Under the pieces are notes generated by a model. That model was not told the origin of the DNA. It did not search any database and saw only the letters and a list, made by a program, of their open reading frames with translations. A program made the position numbers and the translations under genes. Shown piece after piece: positions 1 through 10,833 of a stretch of DNA of 64,000 nt (positions are counted from its first letter, which is position 1; each line of letters starts with the position of its first letter). This DNA is from Hyaloscypha bicolor E (lineage: Eukaryota > Ascomycota > Leotiomycetes > Helotiales > Hyaloscyphaceae), in assembly GCF_002865645.1 (NCBI RefSeq), contig NW_020194549.1, forward strand, positions 264,880 to 328,879, given 5' to 3'.

Positions 1-906
1 GGGGATTGAGGCTCTCTCCACCCCATTACTCAGAGGATGTGGAGTCATATATCGAAATGAGGGGTCAGATTGCATCCACGTGTCGACAGAGGGCCTCGAG
101 GTCGCGGGGGTCTTGCATCCTCAAGAACACTTGCATGATGCACCGGCAACCAGATTCCTGAGGGTGCATTGGATGCTGCAAGACGAGGTGCTGATAGGTC
201 GTCCTGATCACCTGCCTGTGGGCTTTCCAAGACCGGGCGGAATGAGCCGCATTGTGGGGGGTGTTGGCTTGGTCACCGAGTACAGACAGTGAGTAAGGTG
301 AAGTGTGTCTTCCAACGCTGGGAAGGGGAAGGTTTCTGGAAATGGTCCTGGGCTATCAATAGCAAGGAAGGAGTCTACAGCACAGTTGGGCGAACGCTAA
401 ATCCTCCTCCACAGAGGCAAGCGCAGCGCCACGGGAAAGCCTCTTCCCACTGAAGGATCCCTGGAAGTGTTCGGGTGCTTCGCGACTCGCAGCTTTCCCG
501 CGAAACATTGCCCCTGCAAGTTCACCCTCCGCCCTGATTTCTCAAATTAGCCAGCTGAGCGAACCAAAATCCGCAGGCTGTGCAAGCCCTGAAGCCAGTA
601 TCTTCTCCAATGACATCTCTTCTAATGTGCCAGTTCAAGCAAGCTAACGGAATCAGACCTTCGATATCAGGCACATGGAGACTGAGCTGAGCCGCAATCA
701 GCAGTGTGCGTGGCCCCATCTTTCCCGTTACTTGCGCTCGAACTTCGCCAGCCTTACGTTAAACGCAGAGATAACAGCGCCCTCAAATGCAAAACACGTA
801 TGATTACAATCAAATCAGTTGCAGATCGGCCCTGGAGAACCCTCTCAGGATCAATCACGTCCCAGAAATCCTCGTTCGGGTGCAATGAAAACGCGACTAG
901 CTGTTC
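1..906. other. Left-edge region with no supported gene
   Basis: A plus-strand frame is open from the window edge to a TGA at 290-292 (about 96 codons). It could be the 3' end of a gene lying mostly to the left, but I recognise nothing in it. A GTGAGT splice-donor-like string overlaps its end. The rest, up to the ATG at 907, has no convincing coding frame. No piece of a DUF6590 gene, the expected divergent partner of the gene at 907, is visible here. Confidence 0.3.
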
Positions 907-2628
907 ATGGCAAATGGGCGGCCACGGTCGAACAGCACGAGGACACGCCAGAGACAACAGCAAACCGTCAAGATCCTTCGATTATCCTGGCCACAGTTCT
1001 CGAGCTCCGGAGGCAAAGCAGACTCCGGGGCCGTGGACATTGAGAAAGACATAGCAGGCAGAGTGTTTGTCGTGGAGGAAGGAAGTCTAGAGGAGCTGAA
1101 GCAAGAGTCCAGTCCAGACATCACTCGAGTTGATGGATATGCTGGAACGTCATTCTTTCTGGATAATGAATTCAGTAGAATGGTCGACTCGCCAGCTCGA
1201 AGCTGGAGTGGAAGCGCAAGCAACGAAAAAACACCACGAATTGAACCCGCAGACGCCTCGCGCCCTCCCCCATCTCCCCAACTCCTAACGAAAGACACAG
1301 GCCGGCAAGATTCCGCATACGAGTCCATCAGAGGGAATCATGACGAAAACCCTAAGATCGGCCCCGATATACAATCAAGAAACATTCGCGCAAGGGAGAG
1401 GGTAGAGATCCTGCGAGGTCGAGTGTTGCGGTCTCGTCGAGATATAAATGAGAAGAGGGAGGAGGTGCAAACACTTCGCGAGAAATTCCGCGACGCGACG
1501 GACAAATTGATGCGATTTTTGAACGAGTTCATGGTGCAGGAAAGCGACAGGAATCGAGCCGCCCTGATCCCATACTATGAGCAGGTGCGCGCTTCACAAG
1601 ACCAACTTGGCCCCGCAGAGGACGACTATGATATCCTTGAGATCCGTCTCATCCGGGAAGAAGCTGAGCTGGAGCAGGAAGAGACGCGATTTTACACGTC
1701 TAACAACATTGTTCTTCGCCTTCATCCAGACGACAAGCTCGACGAGCAATTGACACCCCTCATTAAACCATACGAACCAGAAGATGTTGAATATGAGAAT
1801 CTGGATCTAGAAAATGAGCTTGTGAAGGAGTATCTTGCTTTAGTTGCAGAAGCTGACCATCTTGGCGGCGAGCTCGATTCACTTGAGGACGAGCAGTATC
1901 GACTTAGTCAGGACCTTTCACTTCGTATGAGATATAAAATCCCAATTACGGAACAAACATCAACTTTTCTTTTCGAATTTCCTCAAGCTCATAAGCAACT
2001 TCTCCAGCAACTCCACGATGTTGAAGACAAACTCTATGACCTTCGCGATCGTTGTATTGCCGAGCACCTCTTCGCCGAATCTGAACACCTCTACGTACCT
2101 CACAACGCGCTCGTCGAAGAGATAAATGAATCAATGAACGATGCCAGAGATCGAAGATCACTACGCACAGCAGCGCTGCACCATAACATCGCTACTCATC
2201 TGCAAGATACTGATTTTGCGGACAAGAAGGATTATGTGAATTCGTGGCTATTGGATTGGATTCAAGACTCATCGCTCGACGCCTTGAGACTCAAGGATAT
2301 CATCTATTCACAATACCCACAGGATGGGAGACAACTTCAGGATGACGACTGGTCAGAGCTTGCGTTGGATTTCTGGAACCGGGACGAGCCTGGGAAGTCC
2401 GCAATACAGAAGAACGTTCTGAGTACAATGGATGTACTGGGCACAGGCACCAGCGGATATGATCTTAGCTTGATGGTCGATCTCGGGGGAAGTGAAGCAG
2501 CTTCGTACACTGCCCAAAGAATGAGCTCAGGAATGCGGCAAGAGGAAGTCTCCTCGGATGTTGGACTGGTCATCCGTATGGGTCCGCCGCTCCCTCAACA
2601 AGGGAGACCCAGACGGTCTAGCTTATGA
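907..2628 (+). CDS. Coiled-coil protein, copy 1 of a four-member local family
   Basis: An intronless frame of 573 aa. I do not recognise a named family and suggest no function beyond protein-protein contact. Residues 1-160 are polar and probably disordered. From about residue 163 there is a long charged, heptad-like helical region (R/E/K/L-rich). It reaches a Gly-Pro-Ala-Glu-Asp-Asp motif near residue 234 and then continues as Glu-rich helices. A C-terminal block at about 439-500 starts with VNSWLLDW and holds spaced tryptophans. Both blocks recur, at the same spacing, in the plus-strand genes at 6291, 14907 and 41282, which makes this a diverged paralogue. Unlike those three, no minus-strand DUF6590 partner is visible upstream, though only 906 bases are available. 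Start: the ATG at 907. Confidence 0.75.
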   Translation: MANGRPRSNSTRTRQRQQQTVKILRLSWPQFSSSGGKADSGAVDIEKDIAGRVFVVEEGSLEELKQESSPDITRVDGYAGTSFFLDNEFSRMVDSPARSWSGSASNEKTPRIEPADASRPPPSPQLLTKDTGRQDSAYESIRGNHDENPKIGPDIQSRNIRARERVEILRGRVLRSRRDINEKREEVQTLREKFRDATDKLMRFLNEFMVQESDRNRAALIPYYEQVRASQDQLGPAEDDYDILEIRLIREEAELEQEETRFYTSNNIVLRLHPDDKLDEQLTPLIKPYEPEDVEYENLDLENELVKEYLALVAEADHLGGELDSLEDEQYRLSQDLSLRMRYKIPITEQTSTFLFEFPQAHKQLLQQLHDVEDKLYDLRDRCIAEHLFAESEHLYVPHNALVEEINESMNDARDRRSLRTAALHHNIATHLQDTDFADKKDYVNSWLLDWIQDSSLDALRLKDIIYSQYPQDGRQLQDDDWSELALDFWNRDEPGKSAIQKNVLSTMDVLGTGTSGYDLSLMVDLGGSEAASYTAQRMSSGMRQEEVSSDVGLVIRMGPPLPQQGRPRRSSL

Positions 2629-4186
2629 AAAACCTTTGTCTCCAATTTGAACCTTAAACTTTCTTCTCTTCCCACCATCACGATTGCCAGTGGAATAGGA
2701 CGGGGAAAGCGTACAGAGACGTCCCGGGAAGTAGAATCAAGGTGGATCCCCCTTTTGCGACTGTGGCTGTGTGTTATCTACGCGAACAAATATCCCCCTT
2801 CTCTGTATATGAGCACTCTGAAGACGAACTCTCTACAAGGGCAAGACTTGTTCTGAGGGTGGAGTTTAGAGAATGTTGGACACCAACTCGTCAAGTCGAG
2901 ATACTGAATTTTTGTTTTTCCATTACACCACTCTTAATCCCCACCGGCCAGCGACGGCAAAGGATAGAAATATAGATCCACAACATTCAATATTTATCTA
3001 TCTTCATTCCACGACTTTCATTCTCACGTGACGCTTAGCCACAGCTACATTTTCCATCAATTTATTTATCCCATGTTCCCAATATTTCGGTTGGGCCTCC
3101 GAAACCCAACGGTGTAACCGCCCCGCCACCGATTCCCATCACCACAATTGAGAAAATCCGAACTCGAATTTCCATCGCATTTGTTCTCCCGGTGGCGGAT
3201 CTGAGATGGCAAAACGCGATGCGATCTGATCGATCGCGGGAATACCCGGCCCGGCCCAGGATCTGGAGTACTTCCATGCAAAAGGACGGGTTGTGCATGC
3301 AGTAGCAGGGATCGTGCCCGAGTTGCTGGGTCGGTGACTCAGCGGGTAGCAAGTCAAGTGGCGATTGACCTCACGTTCAACTTCACGAAAGAGAACAAGA
3401 GAAAGAGAGATTTGAAGTAAGGAGGCTTCTCGATGTCAATTTCAAGACTTCAAATCGCCCGGGGGGTGGGGGTTTGGTGTGGGTGTTCTCATAAAGTCAA
3501 CAATGGTTTTTCTCACATTAATTGGGCGAGCCGCCTGCGAGGCTGGAAAAACAAACGGGGATTTGAAGAAGGCGTGGGTGCCTGGCTCTTTCTTGTTCAA
3601 GCGGCGATGTTGAAATTGCAGCAAGGCTGTAGGTTGTTCAAGGAATATGAAATTAACGATGTTGATCCCCCAAGTGAGGCAAACCCCTGGAGTATGGGAC
3701 CTCTTATGGGGTTTCAAACTAAGGCCCGAAAAAAATACCGAGACTGAGCATGAAGCTGTTGCCAATCAAAGCCCTTGAAGGCCTGCCTGTTCAAACCAAA
3801 CTCAAATTTTGACGCTGAGGAAAAGGAAAAGCAGAGGTCATCTCTCATTATGCTGGGGAAGTCATTTCGAATCGAGACCCATTGCCCCAAGGGCCCGCCC
3901 GTCCTCGAATTCAAATTTGATGCTGACTCCCAGAAGTCGGGGGAAAGCAAAAGTCATATCTCATTATGCCGGAGTGGGTCCGCCCAGTTCCTGGGTTCCA
4001 GAAGAAAAGGAAATGCATAAGTCATATCTCATTATCCTTGCACCATGACTTGGTGCATTCATCTGCCATGTGGCAGAGAGTAACGTATATTTCGAGTCGC
4101 AAGAGCATCGCATCCTTGTTCCTGGATCGAGATCATTCAGCGTTGTTTTGTGCAGATGACAACTCAACAGAAATGCTTGCTTGCCT
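2629..4186. other. Intergenic region between coiled-coil copy 1 and DUF6590 gene A
   Basis: It lies between the 3' end of the gene at 907 and the 3' end of the minus-strand gene ending at 4187. Short frames are present, but none has splice support or family resemblance. The only structure I see is a set of degenerate repeats at about 3.8-4.05 kb, listed separately. Confidence 0.45.
3780..4045. repeat. Degenerate direct repeats, about 60-125 bp apart
   Basis: The string AAGTCATATCTCATTAT, with small changes, appears three times (near 3836, 3954 and 4019). A neighbouring AATTCAAATTTGATGCTGA-type string appears twice (near 3801 and 3909). The unit is imperfect and no transposon ends are visible. 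It may be a decayed tandem duplication downstream of DUF6590 gene A. Confidence 0.45.
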
Positions 4187-5731
4187 CTATCGTGCTGGGC
4201 CTTGCCCGCCTGTCGAATCTTCGTATGCGTAGGGAGTGTCTCGAGAGCCAAGCCCCATTGTGCTCTCATAGTCACCCAGGACTCGATGCATATGCCTCCC
4301 GCAGACCTTCCCAATGAAATATACTTTAACATTATACTCGATAGTATATACCTTCGCATAGTTGATGCGCGAAGCTGAATCAAGTTTTTCTCGGGGATAG
4401 AACATATCGACCTTGACTGCTTTTTTGGTGAGATTTTCGCCATTCTGAATGATTTCCTTGTCGCTATAGATCGCTGCGTGATGTTGTGCTTGAGCTCCGG
4501 ATTTGGTTGTCCCTTGGTACTGATAGGTATGAATTGGCCTTCACGGTCGTTAGTAGACATCCGTGTGCACTGTGAAGTTTGCTTACAGGCCGAGACAGTG
4601 TGCGTTGAAGGCTTTCACCACTACAAAGCGGCGGATTTTGTGCACAAATGTTTCTCTGAATTTGTGTGATTGAGATCGTACAGGCTCTGTGCCTCCGCCT
4701 GTGAGCTGGGTCCCATTTATGCCTGTTGGTTCCGCCCATAAGATTTTGAACACCTTTCCAACCTCAAACTTTGACCCATGGTTGACTTTGAAATCTTTGA
4801 AGAATTAGGATCTCGTTTCTTTCAGTTGCAAAGGTTCCAGGAGCCTACGAGAATCAAGTGGACTTTCAAGTCCTCGTGTGCCTGTTCCAATGTAGTTGTC
4901 GCCTTGTGGTGCAAATGGAGTGTGGTTGGCCGGGTTGTCTGCGTTGCCTGTGAGTAGAGTTTCATCAGCTTCTGCGATAACGAGGTTTAGGAAAAAGGAC
5001 TGCACGAACTTGGCCATGTTTGGTCTGGATAAAATGGCTGTTGAGATGACGACGAGCTGCTCTTCTGGGGATATCGGCCTCCATAAGGGTATGAAGATTG
5101 CTGGTACGATGGTGCAGCTGTATCCTGATTATATTGTGGGTCATAAGTGTTAGCGTCTCCTGCCGTATTCCAATTGGTATCGATCATGGCCGACGCAGTA
5201 CGCATCACGGGAACAACTGAAGCTGCGGTTGAGAATGAAGTTGCGACTGGGGGCACATATTCTTTTTCCAAGGTCAGATGTTACATGTTGAATATCCTGA
5301 CACGACAGATAAAACCTACCAGTTTCTCGTTCTTTTCCTTTGTTCAAGTCTAGGTTTCCAAAAGCTGTCGTAGCATCATCGAAGGTACTGGTGGTGTAGT
5401 CAGGGGTGACAGGGGATGTGCTAAAGGTGGCTTGGCTCGACTGCTCATATGGTGGCGCATAGCGAGGAGTTTCCGAACTTCTAGAGTCTTGGTAACCCGA
5501 TGTTGTGGTAGATTCATTCGTTTCCTGTGTCCCATATTCGTACTCATACTCTCCTTGTGAAACGTCAATAGCCCACCCAAACACGAAAAAGGCGCGAAAC
5601 ACCTCACCATATTTATCAAGACGATACCGACCATAACACCTTCTTTCTTCGTTCCACGCCCACTCACTCCACTGCGTTGGAGTGCGCTCCTCCTTGGAGT
5701 ACTTCTTCCTTCTCGACGATCTTGAAGCCAT
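4187..5731 (-). CDS. DUF6590-domain protein, pair A
   Basis: A six-exon model, read on the minus strand: 5731-5608, 5553-5320, 5261-5010, 4947-4849 (alternative acceptor giving 4971), 4794-4587 and 4538-4187. It yields about 422 aa with all phases consistent. DUF6590 is a fungal domain of unknown function. The core runs from about residue 237 (LDSHFKV), through GKVFKILWAEP and CLGLPIHTY, to SRINYAKVYT and a final FIGKV. The N terminus has the W-rich exon-1 motif QWSEWAWNEERRCYGRY, followed by about 150 Tyr/Ser/Gln/Pro/Thr-rich residues that look disordered. Two introns sit at the same codon positions and phases in copies B and C, which supports the model. The gene is divergent from the coiled-coil gene at 6291. 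A nuclear or cytosolic role is only a guess, since I see no signal peptide or membrane segment. Confidence 0.85.
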
Positions 5732-6290
5732 GTGAGGAGATCGGCACGCGTTATGATGGTATTTTTTCAGGGAGGGTCCCCCCCACACTCACTCTGCAGC
5801 TCCTTATATTTGCGCATGATCATGCGGCTCTTTGCTTCAGAGTGAAATGGTGTTGCTTCCCTCACAAAAACGACCCTGGAAGATATCATGTGCTTCGACC
5901 GAATGGCACACACTTCGGAGATCTGGGGTAACATGAATGGCTATTTCCAACATGAGCTTGGCCGATGCAGCGGGACACACCGCGACACCCCACATGCTTG
6001 CAAGGGTTTTTTGTGGTGGTATGAAGCACGTCGGGACGCTTTGCATCGCCGCCCTATTAAGATGTTGGCAATGTCACATTCCAAAATGATTATCTGGGCA
6101 CTGCCCAGTCCTGGAGATTGCGGCTCCCGTCACACGTGGTACAAAGCGTCTGCTGAGACATATTTTAATAGACGTCGCCCGTCGCCAGACGATGTGAAAT
6201 TTCGCGATCAGAGGGTTCGGGCTCTCTCGCATTCTGATGCGTCTATAAGCCCAAGGCCCAACTCACACTTCACCGCCCAACGGCAACGTT
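5732..6290. promoter_or_regulatory. Bidirectional promoter region of pair A
   Basis: 559 bases separate the two start codons of DUF6590 gene A (minus) and coiled-coil copy 2 (plus). A TATAAG string lies about 48 bases before the plus start (near 6243), and another on the minus strand about 80 bases before the minus start (near 5807). A perfect 14-bp palindrome, CGCATGATCATGCG, lies at 5813-5826. Shared regulation of the pair is inferred from this layout and its recurrence. Confidence 0.55.
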
Positions 6291-8192
6291 ATGGATCAGT
6301 CTTCGTTGTCTGCGTCTGCGTCTGCGCCTAACCGATGGACACGACGCAATGGCCCATCAAATTCAACCGAGAACTCTGATCATAATGAGCTCCGAGTTCA
6401 GAGAAAAGGGGGCCTGAGTCAAGGATGTCGTCCCGGTGGTCATCCCTATGGAGCAACACACCCTCAGCCTAAGAAAAGGGGAAAACGCAGATGGTTTACT
6501 AGCAAAAAGCAACTGGGTCCTGGGTTTATAAATTCCAGAGACCCTCGTGAAACTTTGGAAGAAAGCACAAACGACAATTGTTCTAAACGCAATCACACGA
6601 ATATCAACTCAGCACACACACTAGAACCCGTTGGTCAGGTCTCCGTAGCTCTTCGACCTATCAAAACGGAGTCAGCTGTGAATGGACCGGTTGGCAGTAA
6701 TTCGAAAGAGATGGAATCACCCCGTAGGTCAGATTACGAAAGGGCGGGAATCCCCGACCAAGGATCGGACCATTCGCCAGCCATAAGCACGACGCCTCCA
6801 CCAAAAGTAACTGGGGCCGCAACCAGGAATTCAGAGGCATCCTTTGAAGAACCCCCTCCCGAAAGGCCGATATTCAAAACTCTTCCGAAGGATGGCGGAA
6901 TTCAGCTCTATACTTTACTCCAGAGGATCCGTCGGCTGAGTGAGATCGTCTGGGGGCTTCGCTCACAAGTACAGGAGCAGCGTGGCATCATCCGATCCAA
7001 GCAGTATGTCAAAGCGGCCGCGGATGACAAGTATATGCAGTTGGCTCGGCTGAAGGAGTCAGGGGCCGATAAAGAGATACATTTGACAAATCCTGAAGGG
7101 AAGTCCTTACAGCAGCTGTTTCAAGAGTGCGAGTGCGTACGAGCGGAGTATGGACCCCTTGAAGATGATTGCAATGCGCTTGAAGACCGGTTAGGAAGCG
7201 AAGAGTACGAACTCAGGCGACTAGAGGAGAATTTCGTGAGGATCTGCAAATTGATTATTCCTCATGATAGTCAACCTTCTAGCCCTGATATGGTGGTTGA
7301 AGGAAGGTCTGAGAGAAGCATGTCTGATGAAATTCAGAACTTTCATCCTCTAGTCACGGAATATCTCTCCAAATTAGGGGATGTGGATATATTTCTTGAA
7401 CGACATGAGAGGCATCTGGAAGGAAAGGAAGCACTCGAAGAAGACAAAGAAACGCGTGGGAGAGTCAATCGTACCCTCTCACCCGAAGGCGAAGCATGGC
7501 TGCAAAAATCTAACGAGTTAGAGAACGAAATATTAAGGGACCTCCAACAAGCTCGAACGGAAGCTGAAGAGTTGAGAAAGCAATGTCTTGCTGCTGGGTT
7601 ACTAGATGAAAATGGCGAGCCCAAAGATTTCCAAACACAAGAGAAGGAAGCTTTCGCCGAAGATGTGGATGCGAAGGGTCAGGAGTCAGAATATGTCAAG
7701 TTTCCGACTCTACTTCCAAAGCCAGGAGCCAAGGACATGAAATTCAAGGCATCTGCTCCAAGGCCTGGAGAGCAGTCAGGTGGTGCTGGGGATCATATCA
7801 ATCAGTGGCTCCTACACAGCTTACGGTCCTCTCCCCTCCACGTCTATCTTCTAGCGAAAACATTTGAAGAGAAGGTCGGGAATTTTGAAGGACAGAAATG
7901 GGAATCAGATGTTCGTAACCACTGGTACAAAGATGGGGCCATTAAGGATGCTACTGGGTATCGGATCTATTCTATTACTAGCGAAACAACGCCAGTCTAT
8001 GGAAGATCGAAGTTTTCGAAGGACTCTTTGCACGAACACAAGATTGAGCCTGTATTGGGCATTACAGGGAGGAAAACTGCGCTTTCTGATACAAGTTCTA
8101 GGTCTGAGTCTGAATTCTTTGGCATAGGTGGAGACAACGAAATGGCAGTGGACGCTTTGCCCAGGAGCAAGTATGAAGGGGATAGGATATGA
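6291..8192 (+). CDS. Coiled-coil protein, copy 2 (partner of DUF6590 gene A)
   Basis: An intronless frame of 633 aa in no family I recognise. Residues 1-205 are polar, basic and low in hydrophobics. A helical coiled-coil block begins near 209 (RIRRLSEIVWGLRSQVQEQ) and leads to YGPLEDDCNALE near 286-297. A second block follows a Ser/Pro linker (FHPLVTEYLSKLGDV, near 345) and is again heptad-like. The C-terminal conserved block (INQWLLHSLRSSPLHVYLL) starts near residue 502 and carries W-x7-W spacing followed by KDG. It is closest to the copy at 14907, sharing WGLRS, the GPLEDDCN motif, FHPLV, the PxDF-x-QE segment and the SSPLxV block. It is head-to-head with the DUF6590 gene at 4187-5731. Confidence 0.8.
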   Translation: MDQSSLSASASAPNRWTRRNGPSNSTENSDHNELRVQRKGGLSQGCRPGGHPYGATHPQPKKRGKRRWFTSKKQLGPGFINSRDPRETLEESTNDNCSKRNHTNINSAHTLEPVGQVSVALRPIKTESAVNGPVGSNSKEMESPRRSDYERAGIPDQGSDHSPAISTTPPPKVTGAATRNSEASFEEPPPERPIFKTLPKDGGIQLYTLLQRIRRLSEIVWGLRSQVQEQRGIIRSKQYVKAAADDKYMQLARLKESGADKEIHLTNPEGKSLQQLFQECECVRAEYGPLEDDCNALEDRLGSEEYELRRLEENFVRICKLIIPHDSQPSSPDMVVEGRSERSMSDEIQNFHPLVTEYLSKLGDVDIFLERHERHLEGKEALEEDKETRGRVNRTLSPEGEAWLQKSNELENEILRDLQQARTEAEELRKQCLAAGLLDENGEPKDFQTQEKEAFAEDVDAKGQESEYVKFPTLLPKPGAKDMKFKASAPRPGEQSGGAGDHINQWLLHSLRSSPLHVYLLAKTFEEKVGNFEGQKWESDVRNHWYKDGAIKDATGYRIYSITSETTPVYGRSKFSKDSLHEHKIEPVLGITGRKTALSDTSSRSESEFFGIGGDNEMAVDALPRSKYEGDRI

Positions 8193-9251
8193 AAATGCTT
8201 CCTGCGACAGATACTGGAGTGTCCAAAATCTCCTCGTGTGATACCGTAGCTCTTTTCTATACTGAATTTCTACGTGCAGTGAAGTCACTCTCCGATATAA
8301 CGCCTCTTATTTTGGAGAGTAAACACTTTCAACAAACACCGGGGTAACTTCATGGAAAGCGTTACCATGCAGAATTACTCACTGTAATTTAAATGCCGCA
8401 TGTTTTACAAATGGACTTCTCAACATCGGGAAGGCGTGGGACAAAATGGGGTCGATAGGCCGAAAGTCGGGATCCGAGCATTGGCCATGATGAAAACCCG
8501 GCTTTCTAGTACACCGAACTGAACCAATCGTGGAAAGACGTAAATAACCCCTTTGTTCCTTTTGCGCCGGATTCCCGAACAGTGTCAGCCACATCGGGCG
8601 TACGTGTTCGGATCCTCTAACTGTCTCAGGCAACCGGCCTGGAGCTCAAACGGGATGGCGGTTTGTTGTAAAGGCAGCGGGCGGCAGGTGGGCTGACAAA
8701 AGCTTACGAAGATCTTCCTTCAGGGCTCTTCAACGCATTCACAAGGCGTAGCTCGTACCAACTGGGTGGGATGAAGCGTCAGCTGCGTGGGCGGAACCCC
8801 TGATACTAGGCTGTGTTCAACGGTCATACCAGGCAGCCGGGGCGTGTGCAATGTCAATTCCAGGATAAGAACATTTCTTTTGGCAGGGGTGGGGAATTGG
8901 CTTGGCGTTGTGTTGATAACAATTTTTGAGGTGAGGCGCCATGAGGTTTTGTCAAAGCGGTCACACATCTCCTCACCCTGTAGACCTCAAGAGGAGGCGA
9001 GTGTGGGGAAGAACGGAGATTGGCTTGTCTCTTACTTGACTCAAATGAAGCGAGAAGGCTTGTTCATTTGACTCAAATCATAAATTTCGAGTCAGAAAGT
9101 CTACCAATCTAATCCAAAGAGTCTATAACCGAAACGTTTCAAAGCACAGGTGCTAGTTGGCGCAATATGTTTCGTAAGCACATAATGCATGAGCCTCCGG
9201 GAAAGAGATTCGGCAGTGCGGAATCCGCACTGGTTGAAAATTGCCTAGCCT
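8193..9251. other. Intergenic, no gene seen
   Basis: It lies between the 3' ends of the coiled-coil gene and the convergent MFS gene. The short frames on both strands lack splice signals and family resemblance. I see no repeats or transposon ends. Confidence 0.45.
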
Positions 9252-10833
9252 TCAGGGATCATCTTTTGTGTACACCGAATTCTGGCGCCAGTGACGTCCA
9301 TAACGCATCACCATCACAGGTAAAGGTATCAGCACCACACATATAGCCCCCAAAACCACAAAGCCATATCCAAGTCCAAGGGCGTCCGTCAGAGGAGGAA
9401 TTGCTAGCGGGAGTAAAGTGCCTCCCAAACAACGAGCAATCAGAACAATTGTCATTGCAGAAGCAGAGTAGATCCCAAAAGCGTCTACAACGTACGACGA
9501 TAAGGCTATCGAACTCATAATCAAGACGACCCCGAGCAGAGCTACAGTCATTAAGAGGGTCTGAACAGGCCAGTGAGCGTTTGGGGCCCATCCGTAGAGT
9601 GCAACAACAGGCGGCATGAGTGCTGCTCCTGTAATCATGAATGGCAATCGATATTCAGGAATTGCAGTTCCTGTGCCAAATGACTTCCCTAGCTTGATAT
9701 ATATATGATCCACAAATGTGTTCGAGAGAAGGATGCCACCAGTAGCACCAATGCCTGCCAATGTTAGTTACAACTCGTGATTGGGCCTTGGATACATACT
9801 AAAACTCATGAACGACAAACCCGTCTGAGCTGGAGAAAAGCTATAGATCTCCATCAGTATTCCCGGTAAAGTAGTTGCCAAGACGTAGTATAATGTGAAC
9901 ATCAATCCACCATAGAAAGACATTATCTGAAGCACAGAAGAATCCAGCATGACAACGACAGGCCGCTTGATAGAAGTCCGCAATGCAGACCAGTACAACT
10001 CGGTGGCCGCTTCGTCTGTTTCATAAGGACATTTTATCGATTCATCTTGAGTCTCCTTCCGCAATCGTGCGGCTCTCTGCTTCAAGATGGAGACTTTGTA
10101 TGTTTCGCGGAGGAGTGTGATGAAAAGGATCTCTGAGACGATCGCCAGAGCTGCGCTCATCCAAAGAATCTTTCGCCAGCCAAGGGACTCCGCAATGAGA
10201 CCGCTGATTGCCGGCCCAACAGCACCTCCCAAAAGGGGAGCCAGCATGATCAAAGACATTCCGGATCCTCGAGATTCCGATGGAAACATGTCGCCGATGA
10301 TGGCTGGGTTGAGAACGTTTGAGGCCACAGCAAATCCGGTCAAGAAGCGACTGAAGACAAGAAGACCTGTCGTCGGACTTGATGCCGTAAGGACGACACC
10401 AAGGATAAAAATGATGTTTGCCACATTGAATGTCGGGTACCGCCCGTAAATCTCGGAAAGAGGGGCAATGAGCAAGGGACCACAAGCTTCCCCGAGTTCC
10501 CAAACAGTGACGAGTAGTATACTGGCCGATTTGCTCTGCCTCCCCTCGAGATCGAAAATGATTCGCTCTGCAACTGGGACAATACCTATGCACGTGAAGG
10601 TCCTGTGATTAGTGTCAGCGATTTGCGGCATTCGAGGGACTAGATCACTCTGATTCAACGTACACTGTAAAAGACAGCAAGGCAAGTAAACAGACAACAC
10701 CCATCTTGTACCCCTTTGGCCATTCTAAGGGGTTGTCTGGATCTCCCTTCGGATCAAAATTGACCAGTGGATTTGGAGTAGTGGCATATTGGGGCTCGTT
10801 GAGCTGCCCCAGCAAAGGCTGAGACTCGTCCAT
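9252..10833 (-). CDS. MFS transporter, DHA1 (drug:H+ antiporter-1) type
   Basis: Three exons on the minus strand, 10833-10664, 10602-9800 and 9754-9252, give 491 aa, the usual length for this family. The introns are 61 and 45 nt with donors GTACGT and GTATGT. After a polar N terminus with the NPLEWPKGYK signature, TM1 begins near residue 40. The loop 2-3 motif reads GPLLIAPLSEIYGRYP (about 95-110) and the antiporter motif C reads APLLGGAVGPAISG (about 175-190). A cytoplasmic loop rich in charge separates the two halves, and further hydrophobic segments continue to the C terminus. It likely exports small molecules across the plasma membrane, with unknown substrate. It interrupts the series of DUF6590/coiled-coil pairs and has no evident link to them. 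Confidence 0.88.

Noticed and set aside
80..292. Plus-strand frame at the left edge as a gene end
   Set aside because: No domain or splice support; kept only as a remark on the edge region.
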